This document shows, one piece after another, positions 4,709-6,251 of a stretch of 6,251 nucleotides of DNA (the first letter of the stretch is position 1; each line of letters opens with the position of its first letter). The position numbers and the translations under genes are program-made. The DNA comes from Candidatus Bathyarchaeota archaeon. GTDB taxonomy: Archaea; Thermoproteota; Bathyarchaeia; 40CM-2-53-6; RBG-13-38-9. The stretch spans positions 1-6,251 of the forward strand of contig JAGLGJ010000067.1 in the NCBI GenBank assembly GCA_023144075.1. Direction: 5' to 3'. The notes beneath the pieces were generated by a model that did no database searches, was not told the origin of the DNA, and was given only the letters and a program-made list of their open reading frames with translations.

Positions 4709-6251
4709 CTAATGCGTGATACTCTCACGTTTTCTTCTTTTTATTATTAAATAACTTGCAGCTAAAACCATCATGACAGCTATAGCCACTAGATACATAT
4801 TGTTTTGATTTGGCTGTTGGGCCATCTCCTCGTCAATTTTTTCTTCAGTCTCAGATGGTTGTGATTTCTCTTGTATTTTTTTGAAATAATTTGGATTTGC
4901 TGTAAGTCTCCAGAACTCTCCAGGTTTTTCTTCTGATAAAATAAATGGACCTGACCCAATCATCTTGGTTAGTCCAGGACTTGATGGATGGGGTTCCCTA
5001 TCAGGTTGGAAAGTTCTCCAGTCTGAGACATCTTTCCAGATATGTTCTGGAATAATTATGATCCCTCCAACATCTATCAAATTGAAGATGCTTGTGCCAT
5101 TCAGGGTAACCTCAACTACTTGAGGACTGGGCGTGTTGACTTCGATAACTTGTTCAACGACAGGTAGGAACGTTGGGATCTTATTTTCCTTTAAGTATTC
5201 AATGGAGAATTTCACATCGTTTGATGTTAACGGTTTACCATCTTGCCATGTGGCATTTTTTGCTAGGTTAAAGATTATTTTTTGGCCTTCGTGACCATTC
5301 AAAGTTAATGTTTCAACATTCCAGTCTTCAGCCAGATATGGAACAATCTCACCTGTATCAGGATCTGAAGCCAATAAGGAATCGTATATCAATGTGATAA
5401 TCTTCTGTCCATAGGCTCCGGTTCCATATAGTGGATTGAGTGTTCTTACCTTTCCTCCAATGTCAATCTTTACTGTGCCCCCAGTTTCAGCTTCTGACGT
5501 ATGTAGATTAAGATACGTCCAGAATGCTCCTGAAGAAAAATATCCAATTCCTCTATGTTTGATCATACCTACCCAACCTTTTCGGTAAGCTTCTATTTGA
5601 TATCTTGAATATACTGGAGTTCTTGCCGCTAGATCTCCAATTATATCCTGGGCATCCAGTATGGCTCTCATTGCTTCATCATCTGTCTTTGATTCAAATC
5701 TGAACTTGTATAGAAGCTGATCAAGTTGAGGATCTCTTACTCCAGCCGTATTATCTCCATCTGGAACGTCAAGATTTGAGTGATAGTAATCATATAGCCA
5801 TCTTGGGAACCTTCCGAGATTTGAAACACATAAGAAATACATATCGAAATCTCGTTCAGTCAATACTCTTGTTAATAAGGCATCAAAAGCTACACCTTTT
5901 TGGTAAGCATCAATACCAACCTTCTTCATTTCTTCGACCACTAACTTGGCAATTTCATAGGATGTTGGTGCTTCCTCTTGGGTTGGTGAGATCATAGTAA
6001 TTTTTTCTACAAGATTGCTATTTTCATCAATCAGCCTACCATTTTCATCCCAACTATATCCTGCTGAAATGAGTATTTCTTTTGCTTTTGATGGATCATA
6101 TGGATATACATCAACGTCAGGATTGTGCCATTTTCCAAATGTCGGAGATGTTTCGTACAACATAGGAGTAACAGTAATTCCTTCGAAGAGTCTATTCGCG
6201 ATCTCCTGTCTGGGGACTAGATGAGCTATAGCTTTCCTGATCTCTTTATCG
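4709..6251 (-). CDS. SBP_bac_5 family substrate-binding protein with a second partial binding domain and C-terminal membrane anchor; 5' end outside window
   Basis: 513 residues are visible and the frame remains open at the window edge, so the N-terminus is missing. The first in-frame ATG (6163) is internal: the 29 codons before it (starting DKEIRKAIAHLVPRQEIANR) are the conserved start of the C-terminal part of OppA/DppA proteins. Counting from M at 6163, residues 1-221 complete that part (KWHNPDV, YDPSKAKEILISAGY, GAFWTYLNLH). At 228 a second N-terminal-type part begins: GGTVKIDIGGKVRTLNPLYG, LIYDSLLASDPDTGEIVPYL, TWQDGKPLTSNDVKFSIEYL, ending GSGPFILSEEKPGEFW and ANPNYF near 426. Then come an acidic/Gln-rich linker (430-455), a membrane helix (456-474) and a basic tail KRRKRE. 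It should display its binding domains outside, delivering substrate to DppB/DppC encoded just downstream. Other readings: an unusually long family member, or a circularly permuted binding protein. Confidence 0.92.
   Translation of the reverse strand, partial: DKEIRKAIAHLVPRQEIANRLFEGITVTPMLYETSPTFGKWHNPDVDVYPYDPSKAKEILISAGYSWDENGRLIDENSNLVEKITMISPTQEEAPTSYEIAKLVVEEMKKVGIDAYQKGVAFDALLTRVLTERDFDMYFLCVSNLGRFPRWLYDYYHSNLDVPDGDNTAGVRDPQLDQLLYKFRFESKTDDEAMRAILDAQDIIGDLAARTPVYSRYQIEAYRKGWVGMIKHRGIGYFSSGAFWTYLNLHTSEAETGGTVKIDIGGKVRTLNPLYGTGAYGQKIITLIYDSLLASDPDTGEIVPYLAEDWNVETLTLNGHEGQKIIFNLAKNATWQDGKPLTSNDVKFSIEYLKENKIPTFLPVVEQVIEVNTPSPQVVEVTLNGTSIFNLIDVGGIIIIPEHIWKDVSDWRTFQPDREPHPSSPGLTKMIGSGPFILSEEKPGEFWRLTANPNYFKKIQEKSQPSETEEKIDEEMAQQPNQNNMYLVAIAVMMVLAASYLIIKRRKRESITH

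Noticed and set aside
4704..4718. CACG-N7-CGTG inverted repeat over the stop of the binding-protein gene
   Set aside because: Four-base arms only, inside coding and junction sequence; expected by chance.
5776..6224. Plus-strand frames of 73 and 69 codons opposite the binding-protein gene
   Set aside because: Both are antisense to conserved SBP coding sequence and have no supporting start signals or motifs.

Overview
The window is about 6.25 kb of AT-rich DNA that reads as archaeal. The clearest pointer is a lipoate-protein ligase split into a catalytic protein (LplA) and a separate small accessory protein (LplB), the arrangement known from Thermoplasma. Two further pointers are extracytoplasmic proteins held by a C-terminal membrane helix with a basic tail (not lipoproteins) and a TATA-like promoter ahead of lplA. 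The exact lineage cannot be fixed from this window. A mesophilic or moderately thermophilic low-GC archaeon (Asgard, Bathyarchaeota or Thermoplasmata-like) is a guess.

Layout. Plus strand: a single-domain cupin that enters from the left edge (1-293), a 126-bp gap with a possible promoter, then a membrane-anchored TlpA/ResA-like thioredoxin (420-1067). Converging on it from the right on the minus strand, 19 bp away, is lplB (1087-1389). Just upstream of lplB, with a 5-bp gap, is lplA (1395 to about 2174). A 94-bp region between lplA and dppC holds a candidate lplA promoter and two distinct inverted repeats. Further upstream on the minus strand is a peptide-type ABC importer operon in the order substrate-binding protein, dppB, dppC (6251 down to 2269). 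Its first gene runs off the right edge. No stretch longer than 300 bases lacks a gene.

How the genes work together. The substrate-binding protein, DppB and DppC form the outer-face and membrane parts of an Opp/Dpp-family importer. The ATPases (DppD/DppF) are not in the window and do not follow dppC, as they often do. LplA and LplB act together to attach lipoate to lipoyl-domain proteins. The cupin and the thioredoxin have no demonstrated link to either system.

Most unusual features. (1) The visible part of the substrate-binding protein has a C-terminal SBP_bac_5 portion followed by a second N-terminal SBP_bac_5 portion and then a membrane anchor, so it is a tandem partial duplication or a permutation. 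(2) DppC carries roughly 175-200 extra residues between its first membrane helix and its conserved core, predicted to lie outside the cell. (3) The binding protein and DppB are in the same reading frame, separated by one TAG and four codons. No CRISPR array, tRNA, rRNA or insertion sequence was seen.
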